Shown: positions 1 through 8,229, counted from the stretch's first letter. The stretch: 37,602 nt of DNA from Ignavibacteriota bacterium (GCA_016218065.1 JACRFA010000030.1:1-37602); one strand, 5' to 3'. Translations and numbers: made by a program. The notes: generated by a model not told the origin, from the letters alone.

Positions 1-755
1 GGATGTTTTCGTTCGACGAAGGGATGCAAACGCTCCCGAATGCTTTGAGCCGCGCGCTTGGCGGCCGGGTTTGGACCGATGCCCGCGTTACAAGCCTCAA
101 GCATCTCGCCGGGGGTTTTGAGATACGGGGGATGAGGAAAGGGAAAGCCTTTCGTTTGGCTACGAAAGCGGTAGCGACCTCGATTCCCGCGTACCAACTT
201 GCGCCGTTGATCGCACCCTTGAGCAAACCGACGGCTGCCGCGCTGCGCGAGATCGTCTATCCGCCCGTCGCGGAAATCTTTCTCGGATTTCGCTCGTCCG
301 ATGTTGCACGAACGTTGGACGGCTTTGGGTTTCTCGTTCCGGCAAAAGAGAACCGTCAGATTCTCGGCACGATCTGGTCATCAAGTCTCTTTCCGCAACG
401 TGCACCGGAGAATCATGTAGCGCTCACGTCGTTCGTTGGCGGCTCACGTCAGCCTGAGTTGTACGAGAAGAGCGATGCAGAGCTTGTGGCGATGGTGACG
501 GAAGAACTTCGTTCGATCATGAGCGTCAGCGGAATTCCCGTCTTCTCGAAAGTGATCCGGTGGCAGAAGGCCATCCCGCAATACAACATTGGCTACAAGA
601 AGATTGTTGATGAGATGGAGCGATGTGAACGCGAGAATGCCGGCTTGTTCTTCTGCAGCAACTTCAAAGGCGGCATTGCCGTGGGCGATTGTGTGATGAA
701 TGGAAAGAAAGTGGCGGAGAAAGTGATCAGCAGTACCATGGACACTGCGATTTAA
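1..755 (+). CDS. hemY: Protoporphyrinogen oxidase, C-terminal part (5' truncated)
   Basis: This is the last 250 residues of an oxygen-dependent-type protoporphyrinogen oxidase, the FAD enzyme that converts protoporphyrinogen IX to protoporphyrin IX late in heme synthesis. The reading frame is open at the window edge, so the ATG at base 3 is probably internal. The N-terminal Rossmann dinucleotide motif lies outside the window. What is visible is the substrate-domain segment (FxSFDEGMQTLPxAL-like opening), the PQYNIGY block near residue 195 and the C-terminal FAD-contact block NFKGGIAVGDCVMNG near residues 218-233, all typical of the HemY/PPOX family. The downstream hemB and hemL genes on the same strand support the assignment. 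The amine-oxidase superfamily is broad, but the heme context makes another function unlikely. Confidence 0.9.
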   Translation, partial: MFSFDEGMQTLPNALSRALGGRVWTDARVTSLKHLAGGFEIRGMRKGKAFRLATKAVATSIPAYQLAPLIAPLSKPTAAALREIVYPPVAEIFLGFRSSDVARTLDGFGFLVPAKENRQILGTIWSSSLFPQRAPENHVALTSFVGGSRQPELYEKSDAELVAMVTEELRSIMSVSGIPVFSKVIRWQKAIPQYNIGYKKIVDEMERCERENAGLFFCSNFKGGIAVGDCVMNGKKVAEKVISSTMDTAI

Positions 756-818
756 GGTTTGTTTTGAACTCTGAGGATTGGTAGATTCAACTACGAAATC
801 TCGAAACAGAGACGGCAT

Positions 819-837
819 TTCCTTGAGCATCAAGGAA
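819..837. other. Small perfect hairpin upstream of the toxin-antitoxin pair
   Basis: Bases 819-826 (ttccttga) and 830-837 (tcaaggaa) form a perfect 8-bp stem with a 3-base loop, lying between the protoporphyrinogen oxidase stop and the antitoxin. No T-run follows, so it is not a textbook intrinsic terminator on the + strand. It could be an mRNA processing or stability element, or an operator for the antitoxin. The role is inferred only from its position. Confidence 0.4.
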
Positions 838-911
838 GGTGAAATGAGAAAGGTAAATGAGTAAAGGTGCAACCTCGCAAAATCGGCTTGGCAAAAAAGG
901 AGGGACCAACG

Positions 912-1115
912 ATGGCTCAAGCTCTCAAGTACTATACAAGTGTTAAGGAAGGCGGCAAGATCGAAATAGACAGTGTGCCTCTCGAGGCTGGAACAAAGCT
1001 CGAAGTTATTGTCTTGAAGTCAGAGGATCAATTCGACGATTTGGTCAAGGCATCCGAAACGAGTCTTGAGTTTTGGGACAATGACATAGACGATCAGGTA
1101 TGGAACAATGCCTAA
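912..1115 (+). CDS. Putative antitoxin of a MazF/PemK-type pair
   Basis: This is a 67-residue acidic protein immediately before and overlapping a MazF/PemK-like toxin gene. The ATG at 912 is chosen over the in-frame GTG at 867 because a strong AAGGAGG lies at 896-902. The N-terminal half (KEGGKIEIDSVPLEAGTKL, then EVIVL) has the short beta-strand pattern seen in AbrB-like or DUF2281-like antitoxins. The C-terminal tail (SLEFWDNDIDDQVW) is acidic and aromatic, as expected for the flexible segment that blocks the toxin groove. The last 8 bases overlap the toxin start, so translation is probably coupled. Antitoxins of this type usually repress their own promoter. The exact family cannot be fixed from sequence reading alone. 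Confidence 0.7.
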   Translation: MAQALKYYTSVKEGGKIEIDSVPLEAGTKLEVIVLKSEDQFDDLVKASETSLEFWDNDIDDQVWNNA

Positions 1116-1470
1116 TCAAAGAGAGATTCTGCTGCTGCCGATTCCGTTCACAGATCTGCGATCTTCTAAACGTCGTCCAGTGATCGTTGTATCGCCAGAC
1201 AAGTATAATCAGCTGAAGAAAGACATTCTCGTCGCTGCGATTACATCAAACCTTTCAAATGAAGCAACGGGGATACTCATTCGCACGAGCGACATGGAGG
1301 AAGGGACACTGCTTCACGACAGCATGATAAGGTTTGACAAGCTCTATTGCTTGGATCAAAGGATTATCGTGAAGCGTTTTGGCAAATTGAAGCGTGAAAC
1401 ATATATGGCTATGATCGAAAAGATTTGCTCGTTCATTGAGCTAGAGGGAACACAAGAGCAGAGGAGTTGA
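1108..1470 (+). CDS. MazF/PemK-family toxin, putative mRNA endoribonuclease
   Basis: This 120-residue protein has the hallmark start of PemK/MazF growth inhibitors: [20 protein letters not shown] at residues 8-27, matching the family's PFPFTD...KRRPV(L/I)V block. These toxins cleave mRNA, often at short specific sequences, and are neutralised by the partner antitoxin, here the small acidic protein just upstream with which it overlaps by 8 bases. The length is normal for the family. The gene ends 4 bases before hemB, and the hemB ribosome binding site (GAGGAG, 1461-1466) lies inside its last codons. Whether the toxin is active cannot be told from the sequence; no frameshift or internal stop is present. 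Confidence 0.82.
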   Translation: MPNQREILLLPIPFTDLRSSKRRPVIVVSPDKYNQLKKDILVAAITSNLSNEATGILIRTSDMEEGTLLHDSMIRFDKLYCLDQRIIVKRFGKLKRETYMAMIEKICSFIELEGTQEQRS

Positions 1471-1474
1471 CACA

Positions 1475-2503
1475 ATGCACACCAATGAAAAACTTGTTCT
1501 CGGTTCGTACACACAAACCGATATGGAGCCGTTTAAGCGTCTGCGTCGAACGCGCATGACAGAGGCGCTGCGCTCGATGGTCCGGGAGACAGAGCTTTCG
1601 AAGAATGATTTCATCTATCCGCTCTTCGTTGTTGAGCGGGAGAATTACAAAAAGGAAATCTCGTCAATGCCGGGCGTTTACCAGATGTCAATTGACCTCA
1701 TCGTGCGTGAGTGCGTCGAGGTGAAGAAGCTTGGTATTCCCGCGGTGATTTTGTTCGGCATCCCCAGAGAAAAGGATGAAGTCGGGTCGGGAGCTTACGA
1801 CGAGCTTGGCGTTATTCAGCAGGCCACGCGGGCGATCAAGAAAGAAGTCCCCGAGCTTGTCGTCATCACCGACGTTTGCTTGTGTGAGTACACCTCGCAC
1901 GGACACTGCGGCATTGTTCGCGGCAACGAGATTGTGAACGACGAATCGATCGAACTACTCGCGAAGGAGGCGCTCACGCACGCACAAGCCGGCGCCGACA
2001 TGATTGCGCCGTCGGATATGTTTGATGGGAGAGTGAAAGCAATTCGCACGATACTTGATGCGAACGGGTTCACGAGTATCCCTATCATGTCGTACGCGGC
2101 GAAGTATGCATCAGGCTTCTACGGACCGTTCCGCGAGGCAGCCGAAAGCACGCCGCATTTCGGTGATCGGCGGTCGCACCAGATGGATCCGGCAAATTCC
2201 AACGAGGCGATTCGCGAAGTCGAGCAGGACATCATCGAGGGCGCAGACATTGTTATGGTGAAACCCGCCACGCCGTATCTCGATATCATCCGACGCGTCA
2301 AAGACACATTTGGACTTCCAACGGCAGCTTATAACGTGAGCGGCGAGTACTCGATGGTGAAAGCCGCGGCACAACTCGGCTGGATTGATGGCGAGCGTGT
2401 GATGATGGAAATGCTCACCGGCATCAAGCGCGCCGGCGCCGACATGATCCTGACGTACTTCGCAAAAGAAGCGTCCCAGTATTTGGATACACATAAGCTC
2501 TGA
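1475..2503 (+). CDS. hemB: Porphobilinogen synthase (delta-aminolevulinic acid dehydratase)
   Basis: HemB condenses two molecules of 5-aminolevulinate into porphobilinogen in the cytoplasm. The 342-residue length is normal, with about 15 extra residues before the conserved [15 protein letters not shown] start region. The two Schiff-base lysines are visible: Lys210 in [15 protein letters not shown] and Lys263 in [10 protein letters not shown]. The metal-binding cysteines 135, 137 and 145 are in [14 protein letters not shown], which points to a zinc-dependent form. The ATG at 1475 has GAGGAG at 1461-1466, inside the end of the upstream toxin gene, so toxin and hemB share a transcript and probably coupled translation. 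hemL follows after 116 bases. Confidence 0.97.
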   Translation: MHTNEKLVLGSYTQTDMEPFKRLRRTRMTEALRSMVRETELSKNDFIYPLFVVERENYKKEISSMPGVYQMSIDLIVRECVEVKKLGIPAVILFGIPREKDEVGSGAYDELGVIQQATRAIKKEVPELVVITDVCLCEYTSHGHCGIVRGNEIVNDESIELLAKEALTHAQAGADMIAPSDMFDGRVKAIRTILDANGFTSIPIMSYAAKYASGFYGPFREAAESTPHFGDRRSHQMDPANSNEAIREVEQDIIEGADIVMVKPATPYLDIIRRVKDTFGLPTAAYNVSGEYSMVKAAAQLGWIDGERVMMEMLTGIKRAGADMILTYFAKEASQYLDTHKL

Positions 2504-2546
2504 GCGTTTTAAGCCCTGAGCGCTTTTAAGCCCTGAGCGCTTTTTG
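2498..2546. repeat. Three tandem 16-17 bp units at the hemB stop codon
   Basis: Units at 2498-2513, 2514-2530 and 2531-2546 share the core ctgagcg(c)ttttaag. The first unit contains the hemB stop codon, so the array begins in the last codon and runs into the spacer before hemL. The units differ at only a few positions, which suggests slippage expansion. The gcg...cgc pieces can pair only weakly. No clear intrinsic terminator is formed. Confidence 0.7.
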
Positions 2547-2619
2547 CGAAGGGCCTGAATCTTAAACCCAACGTAGCAGACCCTTCGTTGGAAAGCACTC
2601 AGGGTAGGAACAAAAATCT

Positions 2620-3912
2620 ATGAAAACACTTCAATCAGATTTCTTCTTTGAGAGAGCAAAGCAGTTGATTCCCGGCGGCGTCAACTCGCCGGTTCGTGCT
2701 TTCAAATCCGTCGGCGGCAATCCGCTCTTCATCAAAAGGGCGCTCGGCTCTCGATTGTGGGATGTTGATGGAAACGAGTTCATCGATTACGTCGGCACGT
2801 GGGGCCCCGCGATTCTTGGTCACAGTCATCCGCGAGTTGTTGACGCGATCACAAAGGCGGTCGTTGACGGAACCAGTTTCGGCGCGCCGACAGAGCTTGA
2901 GCTGAAGATGGCTGAACTGATCTGCAAGCTTGTTCCTTCGGTGGAGATGGTCAGAATGGTGAACTCGGGGACCGAAGCGACGATGAGCGCAGTTCGTTTG
3001 GCGCGGGCGTTCACCGGGAAGGAAAAGCTCATTAAGTTCGAGGGATGCTATCACGGCCACGGCGATTCGTTCCTGATCAAAGCCGGATCGGGCGCAATGA
3101 CATTTGGCGTACCCGATAGTCCGGGAGTTCCGTCCGCTGTCGCCGCGCAGACGCTGACTGCGCAATTCAACTCGCTGACTTCTGTGCAACAGCTTGTCGA
3201 TGCCAACAAAGCTCAGATTGCGGCAATCATCGTCGAGCCGGTTGTCGGCAATATGGGTTGCATACCTCCGCTCCCTGGCTTTCTCGAAGGACTCAGATCG
3301 CTCTGCACGAAAGAGAACATCATCCTGATTTTCGATGAAGTGATGACGGGCTTCCGGCTTGCGCCCGGCGGCGCGCAGGAGCTGTTCAACATCAAGCCCG
3401 ATCTCTCGACATTCGGCAAGATCATCGGCGGGGGATTACCTGTTGGCGCGTACGGCGGCAAGAAAGAAATCATGCAGCTTGTTGCTCCGAGCGGACCGAT
3501 GTACCAGGCGGGAACGCTTTCCGGGAATCCGCTGGCGATGACTGCCGGCTTCGAAACGCTTTCGATCATCCAGGAAGAGAAGCACTTCTACGAGCAGCTT
3601 GAGTCGAAATCAAAACTCCTTGCAGATGGAATCGCCACAAATGTGAAGCAACTTGGCGTCCCGATCATCACTCAACGCGTCGGTTCGATGTCCACGCTCT
3701 TCTTCACGTCAAAGCCGGTGATTGACTGCGAGACTGCGCTCTCATCCGATACCAAACGCTTCGCAACATATTTTCGAGCAATGCTCGAGATGGGAGTTTA
3801 TCTCGCTCCATCGCAATTCGAAGCCGGATTTGTTTCCATCGCTCACACCGAGGACGACATTCGAATGACTATTGCAGCGAACCGAAAAGCACTTGAAGCT
3901 GCATGGAAGTAA
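2620..3912 (+). CDS. hemL: Glutamate-1-semialdehyde 2,1-aminomutase
   Basis: HemL is the PLP enzyme that converts glutamate-1-semialdehyde into 5-aminolevulinate, so this organism makes ALA by the C5 route from glutamyl-tRNA. The protein has 430 residues, the usual length. The start [18 protein letters not shown] is diagnostic for the family. PLP contacts are seen at [15 protein letters not shown] (115-129), YHGHGDS (144-150) and DEVMTGFR (239-246), with the PLP lysine at 267 in [18 protein letters not shown]. An AGGA sequence precedes the ATG at a slightly long distance. It feeds the product used by HemB, encoded just upstream. Its 3' end faces the convergent pilin-like operon with about 50 bases between. 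Confidence 0.97.
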   Translation: MKTLQSDFFFERAKQLIPGGVNSPVRAFKSVGGNPLFIKRALGSRLWDVDGNEFIDYVGTWGPAILGHSHPRVVDAITKAVVDGTSFGAPTELELKMAELICKLVPSVEMVRMVNSGTEATMSAVRLARAFTGKEKLIKFEGCYHGHGDSFLIKAGSGAMTFGVPDSPGVPSAVAAQTLTAQFNSLTSVQQLVDANKAQIAAIIVEPVVGNMGCIPPLPGFLEGLRSLCTKENIILIFDEVMTGFRLAPGGAQELFNIKPDLSTFGKIIGGGLPVGAYGGKKEIMQLVAPSGPMYQAGTLSGNPLAMTAGFETLSIIQEEKHFYEQLESKSKLLADGIATNVKQLGVPIITQRVGSMSTLFFTSKPVIDCETALSSDTKRFATYFRAMLEMGVYLAPSQFEAGFVSIAHTEDDIRMTIAANRKALEAAWK

Positions 3913-3962
3913 AAGGTTCGCGTCAAGAAGCTGACGTCAATAGGCTTTCTTTCCGCCACGCG

Positions 3963-5273
3963 TTATTTTTCATACCATGACACAAGTTCGTATTTGGTGG
4001 CCTTGGGGTAGCCTGGAGGGGCGGCCGTCAGGAATCGCGGGTCATGTCGAATTGAATAATCCATTCCGGTAAGTTTCCCGGAGCCGCCAAATGTCCCGAG
4101 TGAACCGGCAGTCTTCTGTGTCACTCCACCAAACAGACTCACGCGGCCGTGCTTGCCTATGTTCCAGAAATCCTGAGCGGTCAATTCGCCCTCATGACAA
4201 TAGACGGCTGCCTGGATGTTGAATACGCTTTGCTCAGACCGAGAGTTGTCCCTCGTGATAAAGGCATTGCGCTCTGCAACGATACCCATCATATCGGTCG
4301 AAGCCGAGTTTGATCGCGGGTTGTCAAACGCGGCGATTCCATTGCCATCCAGCCAAACATTCCCTTTGTTCGCGTTCGAGCCTTTGAGGGCCACCACCGT
4401 AATCCTCCCGCGGTACGTTCCCTTTATTCTGATGTCGCCGCCACTGACAGCAACGACTCCCGATGGAGCCAATGATGTGATGTTCGCGGTGTCGTTTCTG
4501 ATGGATCCCGTTGTTGGTGGAATCTTCACGGCGACTCTACCGTCGTTGATGAACGTCAGTGCGACATCGTTGCCCGTGTTATTGAGTAGTCCTCCCGATC
4601 CACTGGCAGTTGTCAGAAGATTTGTGAGATTTGCCGCGGAGCGCGGAACCGTGACGCCCCACTGATATCCACCGTTGTAGATCGGTGCTCTCACGCCGCC
4701 CACGGTCATGAGCTGTGGACTATTCGTGGCCGTGACCTTGTCATGGAAATATGGCCTCCCCCCCAGATTAAATCGCCCGTTGGTGTGGGCTAATCCCCAA
4801 ACGGAATCGCCCGTAATTTTCCAATCGTCGCCCCCGCGGAAGGGGCTTCCGACGTAACCATTCTTTTCCTGGTCAGTAAACCAACTGTACTTCGAGAAAC
4901 TGACGATCTTGATCACTGCCTCTACCGTGTCTCTCGCTTCGTTTATCCAGCGGCTTTGACGGAAGCTGTAGAAGTGAATCGGCAGATGGGAAATCGAACG
5001 GATGCGAGTGGTGTCTCCACTCTTGATGACGTAAACGTCAAAACTGCCTCCGGCAAACGCGGTGTTCAAGGTGTTCGTGTTATACGATGTGTCGTTTAAG
5101 CATCGCTGGGTTCCGATGTTCGCTCCCGCGATTGCGAGGTTATGCGCCATTGTCCGGCTGTAGTATTCGGCATACGTGTCCATCGAACTGGCGCTTGTTC
5201 TCCCCATCGTCAGTAATGCGTACCCGACAATTGCACTCACTCCGACGACGTAGATGATCATTGATTTTCCCAT
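3963..5273 (-). CDS. Pilin-like surface protein, large (GKSM N-terminus)
   Basis: This 436-residue protein has a hydrophobic helix at the very N-terminus (MGKSMIIYVVGVSAIVGYAL) followed by a long, Ser/Asn/Thr-rich, predicted beta-rich extracellular part. Such a layout resembles PilX-type minor pilins or pseudopilins. The helix lacks the canonical prepilin G|FxxxE start: there is G at position 2 but no Glu at +5 of the mature form. The segment after the helix (YAEYYSRTMAHNLAIAGANIG) looks like the amphipathic second half of a pilin spine. It is the last gene of a three-gene run with two smaller proteins of the same design. Role inferred: a minor pilin or pseudopilin-like tip protein. The body of the protein was not recognised. 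Confidence 0.55.
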   Translation of the reverse strand: MGKSMIIYVVGVSAIVGYALLTMGRTSASSMDTYAEYYSRTMAHNLAIAGANIGTQRCLNDTSYNTNTLNTAFAGGSFDVYVIKSGDTTRIRSISHLPIHFYSFRQSRWINEARDTVEAVIKIVSFSKYSWFTDQEKNGYVGSPFRGGDDWKITGDSVWGLAHTNGRFNLGGRPYFHDKVTATNSPQLMTVGGVRAPIYNGGYQWGVTVPRSAANLTNLLTTASGSGGLLNNTGNDVALTFINDGRVAVKIPPTTGSIRNDTANITSLAPSGVVAVSGGDIRIKGTYRGRITVVALKGSNANKGNVWLDGNGIAAFDNPRSNSASTDMMGIVAERNAFITRDNSRSEQSVFNIQAAVYCHEGELTAQDFWNIGKHGRVSLFGGVTQKTAGSLGTFGGSGKLTGMDYSIRHDPRFLTAAPPGYPKATKYELVSWYEK

Positions 5274-5288
5274 AGTCCACTTCTGATT

Positions 5289-5873
5289 CTAACCATGACG
5301 TTTTATGTTGCGAGATGACAATCGAGTCTGACGCCAGAATGCACTGGCATAACCTTGTTGGGTCGGATCAATCTGGTCCGCGATCTTGTACGTGCTCGAC
5401 ACAGCGATCGAGACCTCGATGACCGAGATCATCGAGAGCACACTTGTCTGGATGCCGTCCTGATCAAAATACTTCAGCTTGAATGTGGTCACGCCGTATG
5501 CGATGCCAAGCGGAGTGCCGTTATTCACCCGTCGATAGAGGATACGCACCTGCCGGTCCGTGTATTTGGCGAGCGGCGCCCCCACGTACCATTCTACTGA
5601 ATCGACGGTGTTGTTATTGTCGAGGTCGACCCTGATTCTGATTCTCTGCGAATCAGCAATGGCAATCGAATTCTTTGGATCAGGAACATTGAAGCCGGCT
5701 AACCGAAAGTCGGACTCGACGGAAGACATAGCATCGACTAACGATTCTTGAATGCCGAGATTCGTGGTTGCACTGTCGGACGCGCTGGACATGTTGAAGT
5801 TGATTCGCAGAATCAGAAGAATGACGTAGCCTGAGATCAACACCGAGCCTATCATATCAAGTATTACTGCCAT
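5289..5873 (-). CDS. Pilin-like protein (PilW-like)
   Basis: This 194-residue protein begins directly with a hydrophobic helix (MAVILDMIGSVLISGYVILL) ending in the GY pair seen in both neighbours. The rest is soluble: an amphipathic stretch (GIQESLVDAMSSVESDFRLAG) like those in PilW/PulJ-type pseudopilins, where VESDFRLAGF is a familiar feature. A strand-rich domain with RVDLDNNNTVDSVEWYVG follows. The start ATG at 5873 has no clear Shine-Dalgarno sequence. It is separated by 21 and 15 bases from the upstream and downstream pilin-like genes, so the three are probably co-transcribed. Assignment to the PilW/PulJ-like group rests on pattern only. Confidence 0.55.
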   Translation of the reverse strand: MAVILDMIGSVLISGYVILLILRINFNMSSASDSATTNLGIQESLVDAMSSVESDFRLAGFNVPDPKNSIAIADSQRIRIRVDLDNNNTVDSVEWYVGAPLAKYTDRQVRILYRRVNNGTPLGIAYGVTTFKLKYFDQDGIQTSVLSMISVIEVSIAVSSTYKIADQIDPTQQGYASAFWRQTRLSSRNIKRHG

Positions 5874-5894
5874 AGTGGATTGCTGATGGATGTG

Positions 5895-6461
5895 TTAGTT
5901 CCAGAAACTCATAACTGCCGGGATGGCTAGCGTATCGCGCAGCGCCGGATTGATCACTGTGACTGTGATCTTCTTATGCCAGGTGGTGTACAAGGACGCG
6001 CGGTTGAGACTATCGGGCCTGACATACTCGACCTTGCATTTCACGTAGTACTTCGCGCGAATTCCGGGTACAATCGTCTCCCAATGAGAGCCGGGTGTGC
6101 GTGCCGTGTCGAGAGAGTTGGTGCTCTTGAAGACGAGAAACAGATTGTTGAAATCATCGAAGTCGTTGAAGTCGCAGGCGCCGCCGCGATATTTCTCTGT
6201 TGCGCCAGGACCCAGCGCGTTAGGTGAGGTAAGTTGGTTGGTGTTGGTCAACGCGCCGGTTGTTGCATCTTCGATCTTCGCATCGAACATCTTTCCCGTC
6301 GCCTCCTCGATAATGGAGGTGGCGAGTGATACAGCCGTGATACCCGACTCGGCTACATTGATATTGTCGTGGACGTTGGTGATACCTCTGTTGCTGTTGA
6401 GGGCGACGTATCCCATGAGGGAGAGCGCTGCAGCGGCAAACATCGATTGCCCAAGGTTCAA
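5895..6461 (-). CDS. Pilin-like protein (GQSM N-terminus)
   Basis: This is the first gene of the three-gene pilin-like run, 188 residues. The start appears to be TTG at 6459-6461, supported by GGAGA seven bases upstream. No ATG or GTG lies between it and the in-frame upstream stop. The N-terminus (MNLGQSMFAAAALSLMGYVA) matches the third gene of the run in the pattern G[QK]SM followed about ten residues later by GY. A spine-like stretch follows (VAESGITAVSLATSIIEEAT), then a beta-rich domain. No prepilin peptidase gene is nearby. If the Gly before Q/K is a processing site, the leader would be only four residues. Function inferred as a minor pilin or pseudopilin-like component. Confidence 0.55.
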   Translation of the reverse strand: MNLGQSMFAAAALSLMGYVALNSNRGITNVHDNINVAESGITAVSLATSIIEEATGKMFDAKIEDATTGALTNTNQLTSPNALGPGATEKYRGGACDFNDFDDFNNLFLVFKSTNSLDTARTPGSHWETIVPGIRAKYYVKCKVEYVRPDSLNRASLYTTWHKKITVTVINPALRDTLAIPAVMSFWN

Positions 6462-6928
6462 AGAGTTTCTCCGTGTTGCTACCGGTTGTCATTAACACCT
6501 CGCGCTACATATCTATCGGCACGTTTATTAGTGATGCCAGCTTGCAGGCCGGGAAGAGAAATCATCTTCACGGCTCTATGGCATGAGAGCAAAAGAAAGC
6601 GACGTTGCGAGCAGACGGCGGTGCAAATCCGCTCGACGACGTCGAAATTGAATGTTGAAAATATGAGTAAGAACGGTGGTCTGTGAGAAAATCGGGCGGC
6701 AGTGCAGCACGAGCCGCGATTCGTGCGTGTTGTAGTTATCGGGACACGGGACGGTTCCCTTTAGTGTCACGCACCAGTCACGCACTTTCACAAATACGCT
6801 TTTGAGGCTGACCATCTTGCAAGTGATGGACTTCACTCATGGAGACCCAACTCTGCTATTGAGCGAGTTGTTGAAGCAGCTACAAATTGAGCGAATCGTC
6901 GCCTCGAAAGGAACGCTTGTTGCATAGA
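6462..6928. other. Non-coding interval between the pilin-like run and the propeller gene
   Basis: About 470 bases without a convincing gene. Short open frames are present on both strands, but they are basic or low quality and none has a good ribosome binding site. The interval must hold the promoter of the leftward pilin-like run near 6470-6560, though no clear -35/-10 pair was found. Around 6745-6785 there are short repeated words (gggac/ggtac-type and two copies of cacgca). Nothing else was recognised. Confidence 0.5.
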
Positions 6929-6964
6929 ATGCAAAAGCCGACTCCCCCAAGCCGGCTTTTGCAT
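6929..6964 (-). terminator. Intrinsic terminator of the propeller gene
   Basis: Arms 6929-6940 and 6953-6964 are perfect 12-bp inverted repeats with a 12-base loop. Read on the minus strand the arm is preceded by an A-run and the closing arm ends in CGGCTTTTGCAT, the usual A-stem-T layout. It lies about 70 bases beyond the stop codon of the minus-strand gene at 7036. It is nearly symmetrical and might also act on + strand transcripts. Confidence 0.75.
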
Positions 6965-6975
6965 CCCCTCTCCAC

Positions 6976-7006
6976 AACTAGTGTCAATCCCCCTTCGACA
7001 CTAGTT
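6976..7006 (-). other. Second perfect hairpin between propeller gene and its terminator
   Basis: Arms 6976-6985 (aactagtgtc) and 6997-7006 (gacactagtt) pair perfectly over 10 bp around an 11-base loop containing five consecutive C (G on the minus strand). It sits 12 bases from the neighbouring hairpin, whose loop also carries five C/G. It may be an exonuclease-blocking or termination-assisting structure on the leftward transcript. Confidence 0.6.
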
Positions 7007-7035
7007 ATCCCACCACAAATTTTTGAAAGAGCTGC

Positions 7036-7974
7036 TTACTGCAAACGAAAGACGCCCGAGCCGCCAGTGCCGGCTAGCAGCATCGACGCATCAACTGCGA
7101 GCGACAGCACAACTTGATTCGGCAGATCGACTCCGATTGGAAACCAGGCTTTACCTCCATTACTCGATGCGAATGCGCCTTTGTCTGTGCCTGCGTACAG
7201 TACTCCGTTCGCCGAAGTCGCAAGCGCGTACACTGATGCCGAACCGATTCCGTTGTTTGCCTCCGACCAGAGACTTGCCTGCGTGCTCGACCGAAACGCT
7301 CCGTTTCCCCGCGTGCCTGCGAAGAGTGTTCCGTACGCATCGACCGCAAGCGAGATGATTGCCATGTTCGACAAGCCGTGATTCATTCGCGTCCAGCTCG
7401 TGCCGTTGTCGGACGAGCGAAACACACCTGCGCCGTCAGTGCCCGCGTACACGCTGCCGCGAGAGTCGATGGTGAGTGACAAAATTTGATCGGCATTCAA
7501 TCCATCGCCGACGTGAGTCCAGTGTATTCCTTTATTCTCCGATCTGAAGATTCCGCCGCCTAGTGTTCCCGCAAACATCATTCCGGAGGGACTCACTGCG
7601 AGCGCGCTGACAATCGTATTTGATAAGCCATCGCTCACTCTGGTCCAATATTCTCCGCCGTTCGTTGAGGAGAAGATGCCGTCATCCGTCCCTACAAAAA
7701 CGGTTCCTGTCACGTCGACGGCAATTGCATAGATCGCGTGCGTTGAAAGGCCTGCGTTGCGTTCTTGCCACGAACATCGCGTCGATCTGTCTGCGACAAA
7801 CACGCCATGCCCGCCGGTGCAGGCGTAGAGATTGCCTTGTTGGTCGATTGCTTGAGCGTACACAAATCCTGTGAAGGGACCGTTGGTGGACGACCACCGT
7901 TCGGCAGCACGGGCGAACGAACATGCGAAGAAGAATATCGTGAGTAGAGTCAGTGATCGTCGAGTGTTGGTCAT
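7036..7974 (-). CDS. Secreted beta-propeller protein with Asp-box-like repeats
   Basis: This 312-residue protein begins with a clear signal peptide (SLTLLTIFFFACSFARA, cleavage after about residue 23). The rest is about six repeats of roughly 43 residues with the pattern (V/I)xALAV...G..(F/Y)AGT...G(V/I)FRSS(D/N)xGxxWT, for example IFSSTNGGEYWTRVSDGLSN and VFRSSDNGTSWTRMNHGLSN. These are BNR/Asp-box-type blades as in Ycf48-like, sortilin-like or two-component-regulator propellers. There is no T9SS sorting domain at the C-terminus, so it is likely periplasmic or carried out by another route. A terminator follows at 6929-6964. No catalytic residues are visible; a binding or scaffold function is inferred. 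Confidence 0.8.
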   Translation of the reverse strand: MTNTRRSLTLLTIFFFACSFARAAERWSSTNGPFTGFVYAQAIDQQGNLYACTGGHGVFVADRSTRCSWQERNAGLSTHAIYAIAVDVTGTVFVGTDDGIFSSTNGGEYWTRVSDGLSNTIVSALAVSPSGMMFAGTLGGGIFRSENKGIHWTHVGDGLNADQILSLTIDSRGSVYAGTDGAGVFRSSDNGTSWTRMNHGLSNMAIISLAVDAYGTLFAGTRGNGAFRSSTQASLWSEANNGIGSASVYALATSANGVLYAGTDKGAFASSNGGKAWFPIGVDLPNQVVLSLAVDASMLLAGTGGSGVFRLQ

Positions 7975-7989
7975 GCCGGTGTTTTTTGC

Positions 7990-8011
7990 GTTCAGTGTTC
8001 AGTTGCCAGTT
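7990..8011. repeat. Short heptamer-like repeat upstream of the propeller gene
   Basis: The stretch reads gttcagt gttcagt tgccagt t, i.e. about three degenerate heptamers, just upstream of the leftward propeller gene's start. It resembles the short tandem AACTGAX-type repeats scattered in many genomes. It may overlap the promoter or 5' leader of that gene. Confidence 0.5.
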
Positions 8012-8208
8012 TTCATTCCCTCGATCTCGCCCGCTATTGTCACTACCTACTTTGATGCCAATTCACGCGTTGGTGAATGTTCGATGAACGATGGAGTTTT
8101 CGTAATGTGGCGTGATGGGTGACGCGAACAAAACTACAAACTGAGCTGAGCGACGGGAGGAATGCGGAGCGCAATGCATCTGATGAAGTGTCATCAGTGA
8201 CTATAACA

Positions 8209-8229
8209 AGGCCCGCACTCGGCGGGCCT
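8209..8229 (-). terminator. Intrinsic terminator of the export operon
   Basis: Arms 8209-8216 (aggcccgc) and 8222-8229 (gcgggcct) form an 8-bp GC-rich stem with a 5-base loop. On the minus strand it is followed by a T-rich stretch (TTGTTATAG). It lies about 33 bases beyond the end of the last permease gene. A second small hairpin (8180-8186 with 8191-8197) follows immediately. Confidence 0.8.

Noticed and set aside
3913-3962. Possible bidirectional terminator between hemL and the pilin-like run
   Set aside because: Only a 5-bp stem (cgtca/tgacg) and no convincing T-run; too weak to call.
6576-6836. 86-residue minus-strand frame in the non-coding interval
   Set aside because: No start signal, no family features; basic composition fits chance translation.
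7400-7900. Possible CRISPR or regular repeat array in the propeller gene
   Set aside because: The periodicity is coding: it comes from repeated propeller blades with diverged codons.
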